Assembly: GCA_037190665.1 (NCBI GenBank) | Contig: JBBCJT010000239.1 | Coordinates: 1 to 24,249 of the forward strand | DNA: 24,249 bases | Origin: JBBCJT01 sp037190665 | Lineage (GTDB): Bacteria > Pseudomonadota > Alphaproteobacteria > Acetobacterales > Acetobacteraceae | Direction of reading: 5' to 3' | Part shown: piece by piece, positions 1-8,060 of the stretch | Position numbering within the stretch: the stretch's first letter is position 1 | Layout of the letters: each line of letters begins with the position of its first letter | Made by a program: the position numbers and the translations under genes | The notes under the pieces: generated by a model | Databases searched by the model: none | Told to the model about the DNA's origin: nothing | What the model saw: only the letters and a program-made list of their open reading frames with translations

Positions 1-12
1 GCCCCGCACCCC

Positions 13-180
13 GGCAGGGGGCACGGCCCCCTGCACCCGCGATTCCTTAAGAAGGTTTTGATCAGTTCGGTCGTCTGCCCCCACCCCCTCGATGATTATC
101 GAGGGGGTGGGGGCAGATGACCGACCTGCTGAAAAGCCTTCCTGAAGGAATCGCGGGTGCAGGGGGCCGTGCCCCCTGCC
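13..180. repeat. Long near-perfect inverted repeat with ~82-nt arms
   Basis: The left arm (13-93) and right arm (98-180) are reverse complements with only a few mismatches or single-base gaps, around a 4-base loop GATT. The outer 36 bases and the inner 21 or so are identical. The outer ends also contain a smaller palindrome, GCAGGGGGC-ACG-GCCCCCTGC, so each arm can fold on itself. Weaker complementarity continues outwards to the window edge (1-12 against 181-193). It lies just downstream of the amidohydrolase stop at 231, so it could end that transcript. Its length and nested structure look more like a dispersed intergenic repeat or MITE-like unit than a simple terminator. The repeat itself is certain; its role is inferred. 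Confidence 0.9.
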
Positions 181-230
181 GGGATGCAAGGGCCGAGCCC
201 TTGCCGGGGTCCGGGGCCGCGCCCCGCCGC

Positions 231-1592
231 TCACACGCTCTGCCGCTTCACGAAGCGGCCGGTGCCGGGCTGGGCGAGCACGTTCGTGCCGTCCCAGATC
301 TGGTTCCCGCGCAGATAGGTTGCCGCGACGCGCGCGCGCATCCTGCGGCCGTGATAGGGCGACCAGCGCACTTCGGGGCGATCCACGATCGTGGCCTCGT
401 CGAAGACGAAGTCGCCGCGCTCCAGCACCGCCACATCGGCATCGGACCCCACGCGCAGCTCGCCCTTCTTCGGATGCAGCCCGTGCAGCAGCGCGGTGCG
501 CCGCGCGCAGTAGATCGCCATCAGCGTGGGGCACAGCCCGCGTTCGGCGAGCAGTGTGTACATCAGCGGCGCGAAGCTCTGCATGCCGGTCAGCCCGGCG
601 CCGTTCTTGAAGATGTCGGGATCGCCCTTGCGATCGAGCGGCCAGGGCGCGTGATCGGTGGAGACATAGGCGATCGTGCCCGCCACCAGCCGGTCCCACA
701 TCTGTTCCACCTCGGCGGCGGTGCGGAACGGCGGGTTGCACTTGCCGCGACCGGCAAGACGGACGATGTCGTCCTCGGTCATGCACAGGTACTGGATGCA
801 GGCCTCGCCGGTGGCCTGACCGCCCATCGCGCGGAACTGCGCGGCGATGTCGAAGCCGCGCGCGAGCGACGAATGGGCGATATGGACATGCGCGCCGGTG
901 GCGAGGCCGATCTCGAAGATCTCCAGATCCGCCATCGTCTCGGCAAGCGGCGGGCGGGTGCGGCAATGCCAGATCGGATCGGTGTTGCCGGCGGCGCGCG
1001 CTTCCTCCGTCAGCCGCTCGACCAGTTCCTGATCTTCATTGTGCACCGCGACAGGCAGACCGGTCTTCGCGATCTCGCGGAACGCGGCGACCATGGTCGG
1101 ATGGTCGATGCGCGGGAAGCGCACCGCGTCGTACTCGTAGGTCGAGAGCTTGAAGGCGGAGATGCCGGCCGCCGCGAGGCCCGCGATCTCCCCCACGCCG
1201 CCGGTCTTCTGGATCGTGCCGTAGAGCGCGACGTCCACATGCGCGAGGCGTTCGACCCAGCCGATCTTTTCCGCGAGCACCTGCGCGGACGTCACCGCCT
1301 GCGGCACGTCGTAGGGCATGTCGACGCAGGTGGTGACCCCGCCCGCGGCGGCCGAACGCGTCGCGCCCTCGATCCCCTGCCAGCCGATCGCCGAGGAGGT
1401 GTGCATGTGGCCATCGACCAGGCCGGGGAGGAGCAGCTTGCCCCGATGATCGTGCAGGTCGGCCGAAGGCGGCGGCGCGCCCTGCCCGACGGCGGCGATG
1501 GTCTCGCCGCGGATCGCGATGTAGCCGTCCGCCAGCACGCGGTCGGTCAGCACCACATCGCCCTGGATGACGCGATCGAAGGGGATCGACAC
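231..1592 (-). CDS. Allantoinase/dihydroorotase-family cyclic amidohydrolase
   Basis: A 453-residue member of the amidohydrolase superfamily that hydrolyses cyclic amides such as allantoin, dihydroorotate or hydantoins, with a binuclear metal centre. The metal ligands are visible: the HxH pair His62/His64 in DGHMHT, a carbamylatable Lys148 in AFKLS, His184 in AVHNED, His240 in HIAHSS and the catalytic Asp313 in STDHAPW. The N- and C-terminal strands of the small beta domain flank the barrel. The start is GTG at 1592, with AGGGAC about 12 bases upstream. Length and motifs fit allantoinase (AllB-like) somewhat better than biosynthetic PyrC. No ureide-pathway partner is in the window, so the substrate is not settled. 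It is divergent from prpD, with about 124 bp between the two starts. Confidence 0.85.
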   Translation of the reverse strand: MSIPFDRVIQGDVVLTDRVLADGYIAIRGETIAAVGQGAPPPSADLHDHRGKLLLPGLVDGHMHTSSAIGWQGIEGATRSAAAGGVTTCVDMPYDVPQAVTSAQVLAEKIGWVERLAHVDVALYGTIQKTGGVGEIAGLAAAGISAFKLSTYEYDAVRFPRIDHPTMVAAFREIAKTGLPVAVHNEDQELVERLTEEARAAGNTDPIWHCRTRPPLAETMADLEIFEIGLATGAHVHIAHSSLARGFDIAAQFRAMGGQATGEACIQYLCMTEDDIVRLAGRGKCNPPFRTAAEVEQMWDRLVAGTIAYVSTDHAPWPLDRKGDPDIFKNGAGLTGMQSFAPLMYTLLAERGLCPTLMAIYCARRTALLHGLHPKKGELRVGSDADVAVLERGDFVFDEATIVDRPEVRWSPYHGRRMRARVAATYLRGNQIWDGTNVLAQPGTGRFVKRQSV

Positions 1593-1602
1593 TTATATAT
1601 AT
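1593..1602. promoter_or_regulatory. TATATATAT tract between divergent genes, possible -10 region
   Basis: A run of alternating T and A (TTATATATAT) stands out in very GC-rich surroundings, directly upstream of the GTG start at 1592 and about 115 bases upstream of the prpD start. It could act as a -10 element or easily melted site in the divergent promoter region. No convincing -35 partner is visible on either strand, so the direction is unclear. Confidence 0.3.
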
Positions 1603-1716
1603 GTCCCTGCTGTGCGGGGACGCCTTGAAGCTGGACCGGCGCCCTCTTACGAAGGCTGGCACGCTAACCGCGCCGCCCCATCCCGCCAAGGCGCGTGCGC
1701 CAGCCGGAGAAATCGG

Positions 1717-3255
1717 ATGCAGCTTCACGACGTGAAGGTCTACCCGTCCAAGGTGCCGCTTCCGCGCGAGGATCAGCTCGCCTGGAAGATCGCCGCCGTC
1801 GCCGCCGACAAGGTGGCGGTGGAGAAGGACGTGGGCGAGATGATCATCAACCGGATCATCGACAACGCCTCGGTCGCGCTCGCCGCGATCAACCGCCGCC
1901 CCGTCGTTTCCGCCCGCGGCATGGCGCTCGGCCACCCGCGCAAGGCGGGCGCGACCGTGTTCGGCATGCCGTCCGGCAAGACGTTCTCGCCCGAATGGGC
2001 GGCCTGGGCGAACGGCACGGCGGTGCGCGAGCTCGACATGCACGACACCTTCCTCGCCGCCGACTACTCGCATCCGGGCGACAACATCCCGCCAATCCTG
2101 GCGGTCGCGCAGACCATGGAGCGGTCGGGCCGCGACCTGATCCGCGGGCTCGCCACCGGCTACGAGATCCAGATCGATCTCGTGCGCGCGATCTGCCTGC
2201 ACGAGCACAAGGTGGACCATATCGCCCATCTCTGCCCCTCCGCCGCCGCCGGCATCGGCACGCTGCTGGGGCTGAAGACGGAGGTGATCTTCCAGGCGGT
2301 GCAGCAGGCGCTGCACACCTCGGTCAGCTTCCGCCAGTCGCGCAAGGGCGAGATCAGTTCGTGGAAGGCCTACGCCCCCGCCCATGCCGGCAAGCTCGCC
2401 ATCGAGGCGGTGGACCGCTGCATGCGCGGCGAAGGCGCGCCGTCCCCGATCTACGAGGGCGAGGATTCCGTCATCGCCTGGGTGCTGTCCGGCCGCACCA
2501 CCGCCGACCGCAAGGGCCGCGCCGCCGCCTATGAGGAGGTGTTCTACCAGGTGCCCTTGCCCGCCCCCGGCGAGGCGAAGCGCGGCATCATGGACAGCTA
2601 CACCAAGGAGCATTCGGCCGAGTACCAGTCCCAGGCGCTGATCGACCTCGCTTTCCGCATGCGCGAGAAGATCGCCGACTGGGACGACGTGGAGCGGATC
2701 GTGCTGCACACCTCGCACCACACCCACTACGTGATCGGCACCGGCGCCAACGACCCGCAGAAGATGGACCCGAAGGCGTCCCGCGAAACGCTCGACCACT
2801 CGATCATGTACATCCTCGCCGTCGCGCTGCAGGACGGGCGTTGGCATCACGTGGACAGCTACGCCCCGCGCCGCGCCGCCCGGGCCGACACCGTGCGGCT
2901 GTGGCACAAGATCGAGACGCGGGAGGACCCGGCCTGGACCGCCCGCTACCATTCGCGCGACCCGAACGAGCTGGCGTTCGGCGGGCGGGTGGAAGTCTTC
3001 CTCAAGGACGGCTCGCGGATCGAGGACGAGCTCGCGGTCGCGAACGCCCATCCGCTCGGGGCAAAGCCGTTCGGCCGCGCCGATTACATCCGCAAGTTCC
3101 AGACGCTGACGGAGGGCATCGTGCCGGCACGGGAGGCGAACCGCTTCCTCGATGCGGCGCAGTCGCTGCCGAAGCTGAAGGCCGGCGAACTCGGCGCGCT
3201 GAACGTCGCCCTGCCGGCCGCTGCCCTCAAGGACAGCAAGCCCGGCATCTTCTGA
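1717..3255 (+). CDS. prpD: 2-methylcitrate dehydratase, MmgE/PrpD family
   Basis: A 512-residue MmgE/PrpD protein. In the methylcitrate cycle PrpD dehydrates 2-methylcitrate to 2-methyl-cis-aconitate during propionyl-CoA breakdown. Family features are continuous through the protein: the N-terminal helical domain with the GxxxLGHPRKAGATVFG-like region, ELDMHDTF, a DNIPPILA segment, and the C-terminal domain with GDGRWHH- and GGRVEVFLKDGS-like segments. ATG at 1717 is chosen over upstream in-frame codons because GGAGA sits 6 bases before it and homology-like sequence begins here. The stop is 3 bases before the GNAT gene, and prpC follows, which supports a propionate role over a generic MmgE. 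No prpB or acnD is in the window. Confidence 0.93.
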   Translation: MQLHDVKVYPSKVPLPREDQLAWKIAAVAADKVAVEKDVGEMIINRIIDNASVALAAINRRPVVSARGMALGHPRKAGATVFGMPSGKTFSPEWAAWANGTAVRELDMHDTFLAADYSHPGDNIPPILAVAQTMERSGRDLIRGLATGYEIQIDLVRAICLHEHKVDHIAHLCPSAAAGIGTLLGLKTEVIFQAVQQALHTSVSFRQSRKGEISSWKAYAPAHAGKLAIEAVDRCMRGEGAPSPIYEGEDSVIAWVLSGRTTADRKGRAAAYEEVFYQVPLPAPGEAKRGIMDSYTKEHSAEYQSQALIDLAFRMREKIADWDDVERIVLHTSHHTHYVIGTGANDPQKMDPKASRETLDHSIMYILAVALQDGRWHHVDSYAPRRAARADTVRLWHKIETREDPAWTARYHSRDPNELAFGGRVEVFLKDGSRIEDELAVANAHPLGAKPFGRADYIRKFQTLTEGIVPAREANRFLDAAQSLPKLKAGELGALNVALPAAALKDSKPGIF

Positions 3256-3258
3256 CGC

Positions 3259-3729
3259 ATGAGCGTGGCGATCCGCCCCGCGGAGGCGTCCGATGCGGCG
3301 GCGATCGCCCGCATCCTGCGCGCCGCCCGGCTGGCCGCCATGCCATGGCTGCCGCATCCGTACACGCCGGAACAGGACCTCGCCTTCGTCACCGGGCACA
3401 TGCTGCCCGGTGCGGAGACGTGGGTCGCCAACGGGACGGATGGCGTGGAAGGCTTCCTCAGCCGGCGCGGCAAGTGGATCGAGCATCTGTACGTCACCCC
3501 CGACCGACGCGGCCGGGGCATCGGATCGGCGCTGCTGCGCACCGCGATGGCGGGGCGGAACTCACTCGTGCTGTGGGTCTTCCAGCGCAACGCGCCGGCC
3601 AGGGATTTCTACGAACGTCACGGTTTCCGCCCTGTCGCCTTCACCGACGGGGCGGGCAACGAGGAGCAGGAGCCCGACGTGCGCTATGCGTGGTGCCGCC
3701 GGTCGCAAGAGAGGGAGAACGCCGCATGA
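3259..3729 (+). CDS. GNAT-family N-acetyltransferase
   Basis: A 156-residue single-domain GNAT protein. The acetyl-CoA binding loop is clear: IEHLYVTPDRRGRGIGSALL carries the R/Q-x-x-G-x-G/A signature, followed by the C-terminal N-x-x-A-x-x-F-Y-x-x-x-G-F pattern at NAPARDFYERHGF. It starts 3 bases after prpD and its stop overlaps the prpC start as ATGA, so it is very probably cotranscribed and translationally coupled. The substrate cannot be read from sequence. Protein lysine acylation controls propionyl-CoA synthetase in enterics, so a regulatory role on this pathway is possible, but it is only inferred from position. Confidence 0.88.
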   Translation: MSVAIRPAEASDAAAIARILRAARLAAMPWLPHPYTPEQDLAFVTGHMLPGAETWVANGTDGVEGFLSRRGKWIEHLYVTPDRRGRGIGSALLRTAMAGRNSLVLWVFQRNAPARDFYERHGFRPVAFTDGAGNEEQEPDVRYAWCRRSQERENAA

Positions 3730-4859
3730 GCGGGACTGAGACCAAGGTCTACAAGGGGCTGGTGGGCGTCGTCGCCGACACCACCGCCGTCTCGAAGGTG
3801 ATGCCGGAGAGCAACTCCCTCACCTACCGGGGCTACCCGGTGCAGGACCTCGCCGAGAACTGCAGCTTCGAGGAGGTGGTCTACCTGCTCTGGAACGGCG
3901 AGCTGCCGACGCGGAAGGAACTGAATGCCTTCCGCAAGGCGGAAGCGGCGGAGCGCGGCATCAGCGCCAAGCTCAAGCGGGTGATCGCGGAGTATCCGAA
4001 GCGCGCGCACCCGATGGACACCACCCGGACGTCGGTTTCCTTCATGGCGCTGGAGGATCCGGAAACGGCGGACATCACGGAAGCCGCCCAGCGGCGCAAG
4101 GCGCTGCGCATCCTGGCGAAGACGCCGACCGCGATCGCCGCCGACTACCGCCACCGGCAGGGCAAGCGGGCGGTGAATCCCGATCCGAAGCTCGGTTTCG
4201 CGGAAAACTTCTTCAAGATGTGCTTCGGCAAGGTGCCGGCGAAGGAGGTGGTGAAGGCGTTCGACGTGTCGCTGATCCTGTACGCGGAGCACGGGTTCAA
4301 CGCCTCCACCTTCACCGCGCGCACCGTCACCTCCTCCCAGGCGGACATCCACGCCGCCATCGTGGCCGGCATCTCGTCCCTGAAGGGCCCGCTGCACGGC
4401 GGCGCGAACGAGGCGGTGATGCACATGCTCAAGGAGATCGGCACGCCGGCGAAGGCCAGGGGCTGGATCGCCGACAAGCTCGACCACAAGGCGCTGGTGA
4501 TGGGCTTCGGCCACCGCGTCTACCGCACCGGGGACTCCCGCGTGCCGACGATGAAGAAATATGCCGAGAAAATGGCACAGGTAGTGGGCGACGCCCGCTG
4601 GATGGAGATCAGCGGCATCCTCGCCGAGGAGATGCTGGCGGCGAAGAACATCCACCCCAACCTCGATTTCCCGGCAGGGCCCGCCTACTACCTCATGGGC
4701 TTCGACATCCCGATGTTCACGCCGATCTTCGTCGCCTCGCGCATCAGCGGCTGGGCCGCGCATGTGTTCGAGCAGCAGCAGGACAACCGGCTCATCCGTC
4801 CGCTGTCGCTCTACAACGGCGTCGACGAACGGAAGGTTCCGCCCATCGCGTCGCGCTGA
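3726..4859 (+). CDS. prpC: 2-methylcitrate synthase / citrate synthase family
   Basis: A 377-residue citrate synthase-fold enzyme that condenses propionyl-CoA with oxaloacetate to 2-methylcitrate, with possible activity on acetyl-CoA. The catalytic residues are visible: His224 in GPLHGGANE, His263 in GFGHRVYR and Asp314 in NLDFPAG; His189 lies in YAEHGFNAS. The short type I form without a long N-terminal extension, and the neighbouring prpD, favour methylcitrate synthase over TCA-cycle GltA. Its ATG overlaps the GNAT stop. A strong hairpin terminator starts 25 bases after the stop, so it closes the operon. Confidence 0.9.
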   Translation: MSGTETKVYKGLVGVVADTTAVSKVMPESNSLTYRGYPVQDLAENCSFEEVVYLLWNGELPTRKELNAFRKAEAAERGISAKLKRVIAEYPKRAHPMDTTRTSVSFMALEDPETADITEAAQRRKALRILAKTPTAIAADYRHRQGKRAVNPDPKLGFAENFFKMCFGKVPAKEVVKAFDVSLILYAEHGFNASTFTARTVTSSQADIHAAIVAGISSLKGPLHGGANEAVMHMLKEIGTPAKARGWIADKLDHKALVMGFGHRVYRTGDSRVPTMKKYAEKMAQVVGDARWMEISGILAEEMLAAKNIHPNLDFPAGPAYYLMGFDIPMFTPIFVASRISGWAAHVFEQQQDNRLIRPLSLYNGVDERKVPPIASR

Positions 4860-4883
4860 ACGACGCATCGCACGCACATCATG

Positions 4884-4916
4884 GCGCCGCGCGATCATGC
4901 ATCGCGCGGCGCTTTT
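4884..4916 (+). terminator. Intrinsic terminator after prpC
   Basis: A perfect 12-bp stem (4884-4895 with 4901-4912), a 5-base loop CATGC and TTTT at 4913-4916. It lies 25 bases after the prpC stop and ends the prpD-GNAT-prpC unit. Confidence 0.85.
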
Positions 4917-5442
4917 GATTCGGAATGTGTGATGCGCACGACACATGCAGCGCATATGCGCGCAAAAAACGCACTGAACATCGCAACAACGATTGCTTTT
5001 TATTGACACGCAGGATCGCGCTGCGAATAGCGTTCGTCGTGCACGCATCAACGCGATTCGATTCGCACGTTGTCAACGCGGCGCGTAACGCGCATCGCAT
5101 TGATGCTTGCCACAGGGAAGAAGGGTCCATGGACCGCAGGCTGGATGGCGTCTCGCGCAGCATATCGCGTGCGCCGCATCGGCGACGGGGCGAAGGACGG
5201 AGAACCGGGCGCGGCTACCGCGCCGCGACGCTCGCTGCTTCCGCCGTGACTGTGGCTTCCATGCGTTCGGCACGCCCCGCGTGCTGCCTCGGGCCGAAGC
5301 GGTGCTTCAACCGCATGCGGCCGACCGTTCGCCCGCCATCACCGACCGCAGCGCGTCCACCCTGGCCGCGCGCGGATCAGACGCGAACCGGATCGCAGGG
5401 ACGGTCCGCGTTCTGCAACCCCAGAGAGGGAGCTCCGACACT
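4917..5442 (+). promoter_or_regulatory. Intergenic region and probable leader of the histone-like gene
   Basis: About 525 bases without a convincing gene. The left half is relatively AT-rich. A perfect TTGACA at 5003-5008 is followed after 16 bases by the weak -10-like GAATAG (5025-5030), giving a possible promoter and a leader of about 410 bases. The right half is open in several frames, including one continuous with the downstream gene, but its composition looks like random GC-rich readthrough and the short spacing of a real start is only seen at 5443. No riboswitch fold was recognised. Confidence 0.35.
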
Positions 5443-5820
5443 GTGAGCGACGAGGAAAACACCGAAGAGCTGCGCGCGCAGCCGATGGCCATGAAGGCGG
5501 CCAAGAAGGCGGCGAAGAAGGGTGCCAAGAAGGCAGCCAAGAAGGGCGCGAAGAAAGGCGCCAAGAAGGCAGCCAAGAAGGGCGCCAAGAAGGTTGCCCG
5601 CAAGGGTGCCAAGAAGGCCGCTCGCAAGGGCGCCAAGAAGGTTGCCCGCAAGGGCGCCAAGAAGGCCGCCCGCAAGGGTGCGAAGAAGGTCGCCCGCAAG
5701 GGTGCCAAGAAGGCCGCCCGCAAGGGTGCGAAGAAGACCGCACGAAAGGCCACCGTGCGACGTGCCCGCAAGGCCGCACCGGCGCCCGCGGCGTCGGGCA
5801 ACGGCGATCCGATGCCCTGA
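5443..5820 (+). CDS. Lysine/alanine-rich histone H1-like repeat protein
   Basis: A 125-residue, extremely basic protein. After an acidic start (SDEENTEE) it is nearly all repeats of the type KKGAKKAARKGAKKVAR, with a 10-residue (30-nt) period, then a short Ala/Pro tail. This resembles bacterial histone H1-like proteins (Hc1/Hc2, AlgP types) that bind DNA through their lysine tails and affect nucleoid packing. It has no globular domain. GTG at 5443 is chosen because GAGAGGGAG lies about 11 bases upstream and the acidic N-terminus begins there. In-frame extension back to 5107 is possible but not supported by composition. Repeat number is likely to vary between strains by slippage. Confidence 0.85.
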   Translation: MSDEENTEELRAQPMAMKAAKKAAKKGAKKAAKKGAKKGAKKAAKKGAKKVARKGAKKAARKGAKKVARKGAKKAARKGAKKVARKGAKKAARKGAKKTARKATVRRARKAAPAPAASGNGDPMP

Positions 5821-5847
5821 TCTTCGCCACGCGCGAAGCAGGCAACG

Positions 5848-5875
5848 AAAAGGGCGCCTTCGGGCGCCCTTTTTT
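5848..5875 (+). terminator. Intrinsic terminator after the histone-like gene
   Basis: GGGCGCC (5852-5858), loop TTCG, GGCGCCC (5863-5869), flanked by AAAA and TTTTTT, so it may work in both directions. It sits between the histone-like gene and the convergent hydrolase gene. Confidence 0.92.
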
Positions 5876-5918
5876 CATCCGGATTATGCTTGAAGGTCCG
5901 TGCGTTGCCGGACGAAGC

Positions 5919-6761
5919 CTATGCAGCGAGGAAGGCGCGGACCGCCGCGATGCTGCCGGCATCGTTCAGCATCGGCGCGTGGCCTGCCCCTTCCACTTCA
6001 TGCGTTGCCGCGCCCTCCGCTTGCATTCGCGCGAAGGTCTCCGGCAGCAGCAGGTCGCTGTCGGCACCGCGCACCACGAGCATCGGGCAGCGTATCTGCG
6101 CCCAGGCCGGCCACAGTTCGACATCCTCCAGCGGCCCGGACTTCACCGGCCCGGCGATCGCGGGGTCGTAGTGGAAGGCGAGCTTGCCGTCCGGCAGGCG
6201 GCGGGACGAATGCGCGGCCATCGCGCGCCACTCGTCATCCGACAGCGCGCCGAAAGGGGCGTGGACCTTGCGCAGATGCGCTTCCAGCTCCTCCAGCCCG
6301 TCGAAGCGCGGCTGCCAGCCGATATAGTCGCGGATGCGCGCGAGCGCGCTCGCCGGGATCAGCGGCCCCACGTCATTGATGACCATCCGCCGGATCGGCG
6401 CATCCTTCGCGGCCGCCGCGAGCATGCCGCAGATGCCGCCGAGGCTGGTGCCGATCCAGTCCACCTCCTCGCCGATCGCCGCCATCAGGTGCGACAGGGC
6501 GATCAGGTAGGTCGGGTAGACGTACAGCTCACCCCGCGGCAGCCAGTCCGAGTGACCGCGTCCCGGCAGATCCACCGCCAGCACGCGTCGGCCGTCGGCC
6601 GCGAGCGCGGCGGCGATCACGTCGAAGTCGCGCCCCTGCCGCGTCAGCCCGTGCACGCAGAGCACGGGCTGTCCGCTCGCCGGTCCCCACTCCCACCACG
6701 ACAGGCGCAGGAAGGCACCCTCGACCAGCCAACGGCGCTCGTGCCGGACCGGCTCGCTCAT
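5919..6761 (-). CDS. Alpha/beta-fold hydrolase
   Basis: A 280-residue alpha/beta hydrolase. The oxyanion segment HGLTRQGRDFD is at about residues 37-47, the nucleophile elbow G-T-S106-L-G-G is clear, the acid is Asp234 or Asp236 in RGADSD, and the catalytic base is His261 in GAGHAPML. Family members include esterases, lactonases and C-C bond hydrolases, and the sequence does not fix the substrate. It starts 25 bases after the stop of the CoA-transferase gene on the same strand, so the two probably form an operon. No signal peptide is visible, so it is expected to be cytoplasmic. Confidence 0.88.
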   Translation of the reverse strand: MSEPVRHERRWLVEGAFLRLSWWEWGPASGQPVLCVHGLTRQGRDFDVIAAALAADGRRVLAVDLPGRGHSDWLPRGELYVYPTYLIALSHLMAAIGEEVDWIGTSLGGICGMLAAAAKDAPIRRMVINDVGPLIPASALARIRDYIGWQPRFDGLEELEAHLRKVHAPFGALSDDEWRAMAAHSSRRLPDGKLAFHYDPAIAGPVKSGPLEDVELWPAWAQIRCPMLVVRGADSDLLLPETFARMQAEGAATHEVEGAGHAPMLNDAGSIAAVRAFLAA

Positions 6762-6786
6762 GCCGACGCGGCCTGCGGGCCTGCCC

Positions 6787-7998
6787 TCACGCCACGCCCT
6801 TCTCGCGCAGCGCAGCGATCTCGGCCGCGCTCAGCCCCAGCAGGCCGGACAGCACCTCCTCCGTATGCTCGCCCAGCAGAGGCGGCGGCATCCGGTAGTC
6901 GGCCGGCGTGGCGGACAGCTTCACGGGGTTGGCGACGACCTTCACCGCCGTGCCGGACCCGTGCGGCATCTCCACCAGCATCCCGCGCGCCTGCACGTGC
7001 GGATCGGCGAACACGTCCTTCAGCGTGTTGATCGGCCCGCAGCCGATCTTCTCCGCCTCCAGCTTCTCCACCCACTCGGCGGTGGTGCGCGAGGTCATGG
7101 TCGGGACCAGCGCCTCGGTGACCGCCTGGCGGTTCTGGACCCGCTTCGCGTTGGTGGCGAAGCGCGGATCGGCGAGCAGGTCCTCGCGGCCGAACGCCTT
7201 GCAGAACCGCTCGAAGGTCGGGTCGTTGCCGACGGCGAGGATGATGTGCCCGTCCTTGGTAGGGAATTCCTGGTACGGCGCGATGTTCGGATGCTGGTTG
7301 CCGAGCCGCGGCGGGTTCTCCCCGGTGGCGAGGTAGTTCATCGCCTGGTTGGCGAGCCATGCGACGGAGGTGTCGAGCATGCCGATGTCGATCTGCTGCC
7401 CCTGCCCCGTCTTCTCCTTGTGGCGCAGCGCGGCGAGCACGCCGATGCAGCCATAGAGCCCCGCGAACAGGTCGGCCACCGGCACGCCCACCTTCTGCGG
7501 CGACCGCCCCGGCTCCCCGGTGAGCGACATCACGCCGCCCATCGCCTGGATCAGCGCGTCGTAGCCGGGCCGCGGCGCGTAGGGGCCGGTCTGCCCGAAG
7601 CCGGTGATGGAGCAGTAGATCAGCCCCGGGAACTCCTTCGACAGCGTGGCGTAGTCGAGCCCGTACTTGGCGAGCCCGCCGGCCTTGAAGTTCTCCACGA
7701 GGATGTCGCAGGAGGCGAGCAGCCGGCGCACCAGCGCCTGCCCCTCGGGTTTGGCGATATCGAGCGCGACCGAGCGCTTGTTCCGGTTGACGCCGATGAA
7801 ATAGGCGCTCTCGGTCGTGCCCGGCATCACCGGCGGGGCGAAGCCGCGGGTGTCGTCGCCCGAACCGGGCTTCTCGATCTTGATCACGTCCGCGCCAAGA
7901 TCGCCCAGCATCTGCGCGCAGGTCGGCCCCGCGAGTACGCGGGTCAGGTCCAGAACCCGCAATCCCGCGAGCGGTCCGCTCGGCTGCCCCTCTCCCAT
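6787..7998 (-). CDS. Family III CoA-transferase (CaiB/BaiF type)
   Basis: A 403-residue CaiB/BaiF-family protein that moves CoA between carboxylic acids. Family hallmarks include the N-terminal LAGLRVLDLTRVLAGPTCAQ segment, GADVIKIEKPGSGDD, NRNKRSVALD, a YCSITGFGQTGPY block, and the probable catalytic Asp176 in VADLFAG. The start has a strong GGAGGA ribosome site 6-10 bases upstream. It is divergent from the ALDH gene, with only 62 bp between the starts. Together with the hydrolase and ALDH it suggests breakdown of an organic acid or aldehyde through CoA esters; the substrate is unknown. Confidence 0.92.
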   Translation of the reverse strand: MGEGQPSGPLAGLRVLDLTRVLAGPTCAQMLGDLGADVIKIEKPGSGDDTRGFAPPVMPGTTESAYFIGVNRNKRSVALDIAKPEGQALVRRLLASCDILVENFKAGGLAKYGLDYATLSKEFPGLIYCSITGFGQTGPYAPRPGYDALIQAMGGVMSLTGEPGRSPQKVGVPVADLFAGLYGCIGVLAALRHKEKTGQGQQIDIGMLDTSVAWLANQAMNYLATGENPPRLGNQHPNIAPYQEFPTKDGHIILAVGNDPTFERFCKAFGREDLLADPRFATNAKRVQNRQAVTEALVPTMTSRTTAEWVEKLEAEKIGCGPINTLKDVFADPHVQARGMLVEMPHGSGTAVKVVANPVKLSATPADYRMPPPLLGEHTEEVLSGLLGLSAAEIAALREKGVA

Positions 7999-8060
7999 CC
8001 CGTTCCTCCGGCCTGTATGGTCCGACGGATATACGGCGACGCACGCGAGGGAGGAAATCC

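Noticed and set aside
117..1628. Long plus-strand open frame opposite the amidohydrolase gene
   Set aside because: It is the antisense shadow of the amidohydrolase; it is His/Arg/Gly-rich with no domain, as is common in GC-rich DNA.
1036..3486. 816-codon minus-strand open frame
   Set aside because: It runs antisense to prpD and overlaps other genes. The composition is typical of a GC-rich shadow frame and no family is visible.
5107..5442. In-frame upstream extension of the histone-like gene
   Set aside because: No ribosome site or domain; the acidic start and good spacing support GTG at 5443.
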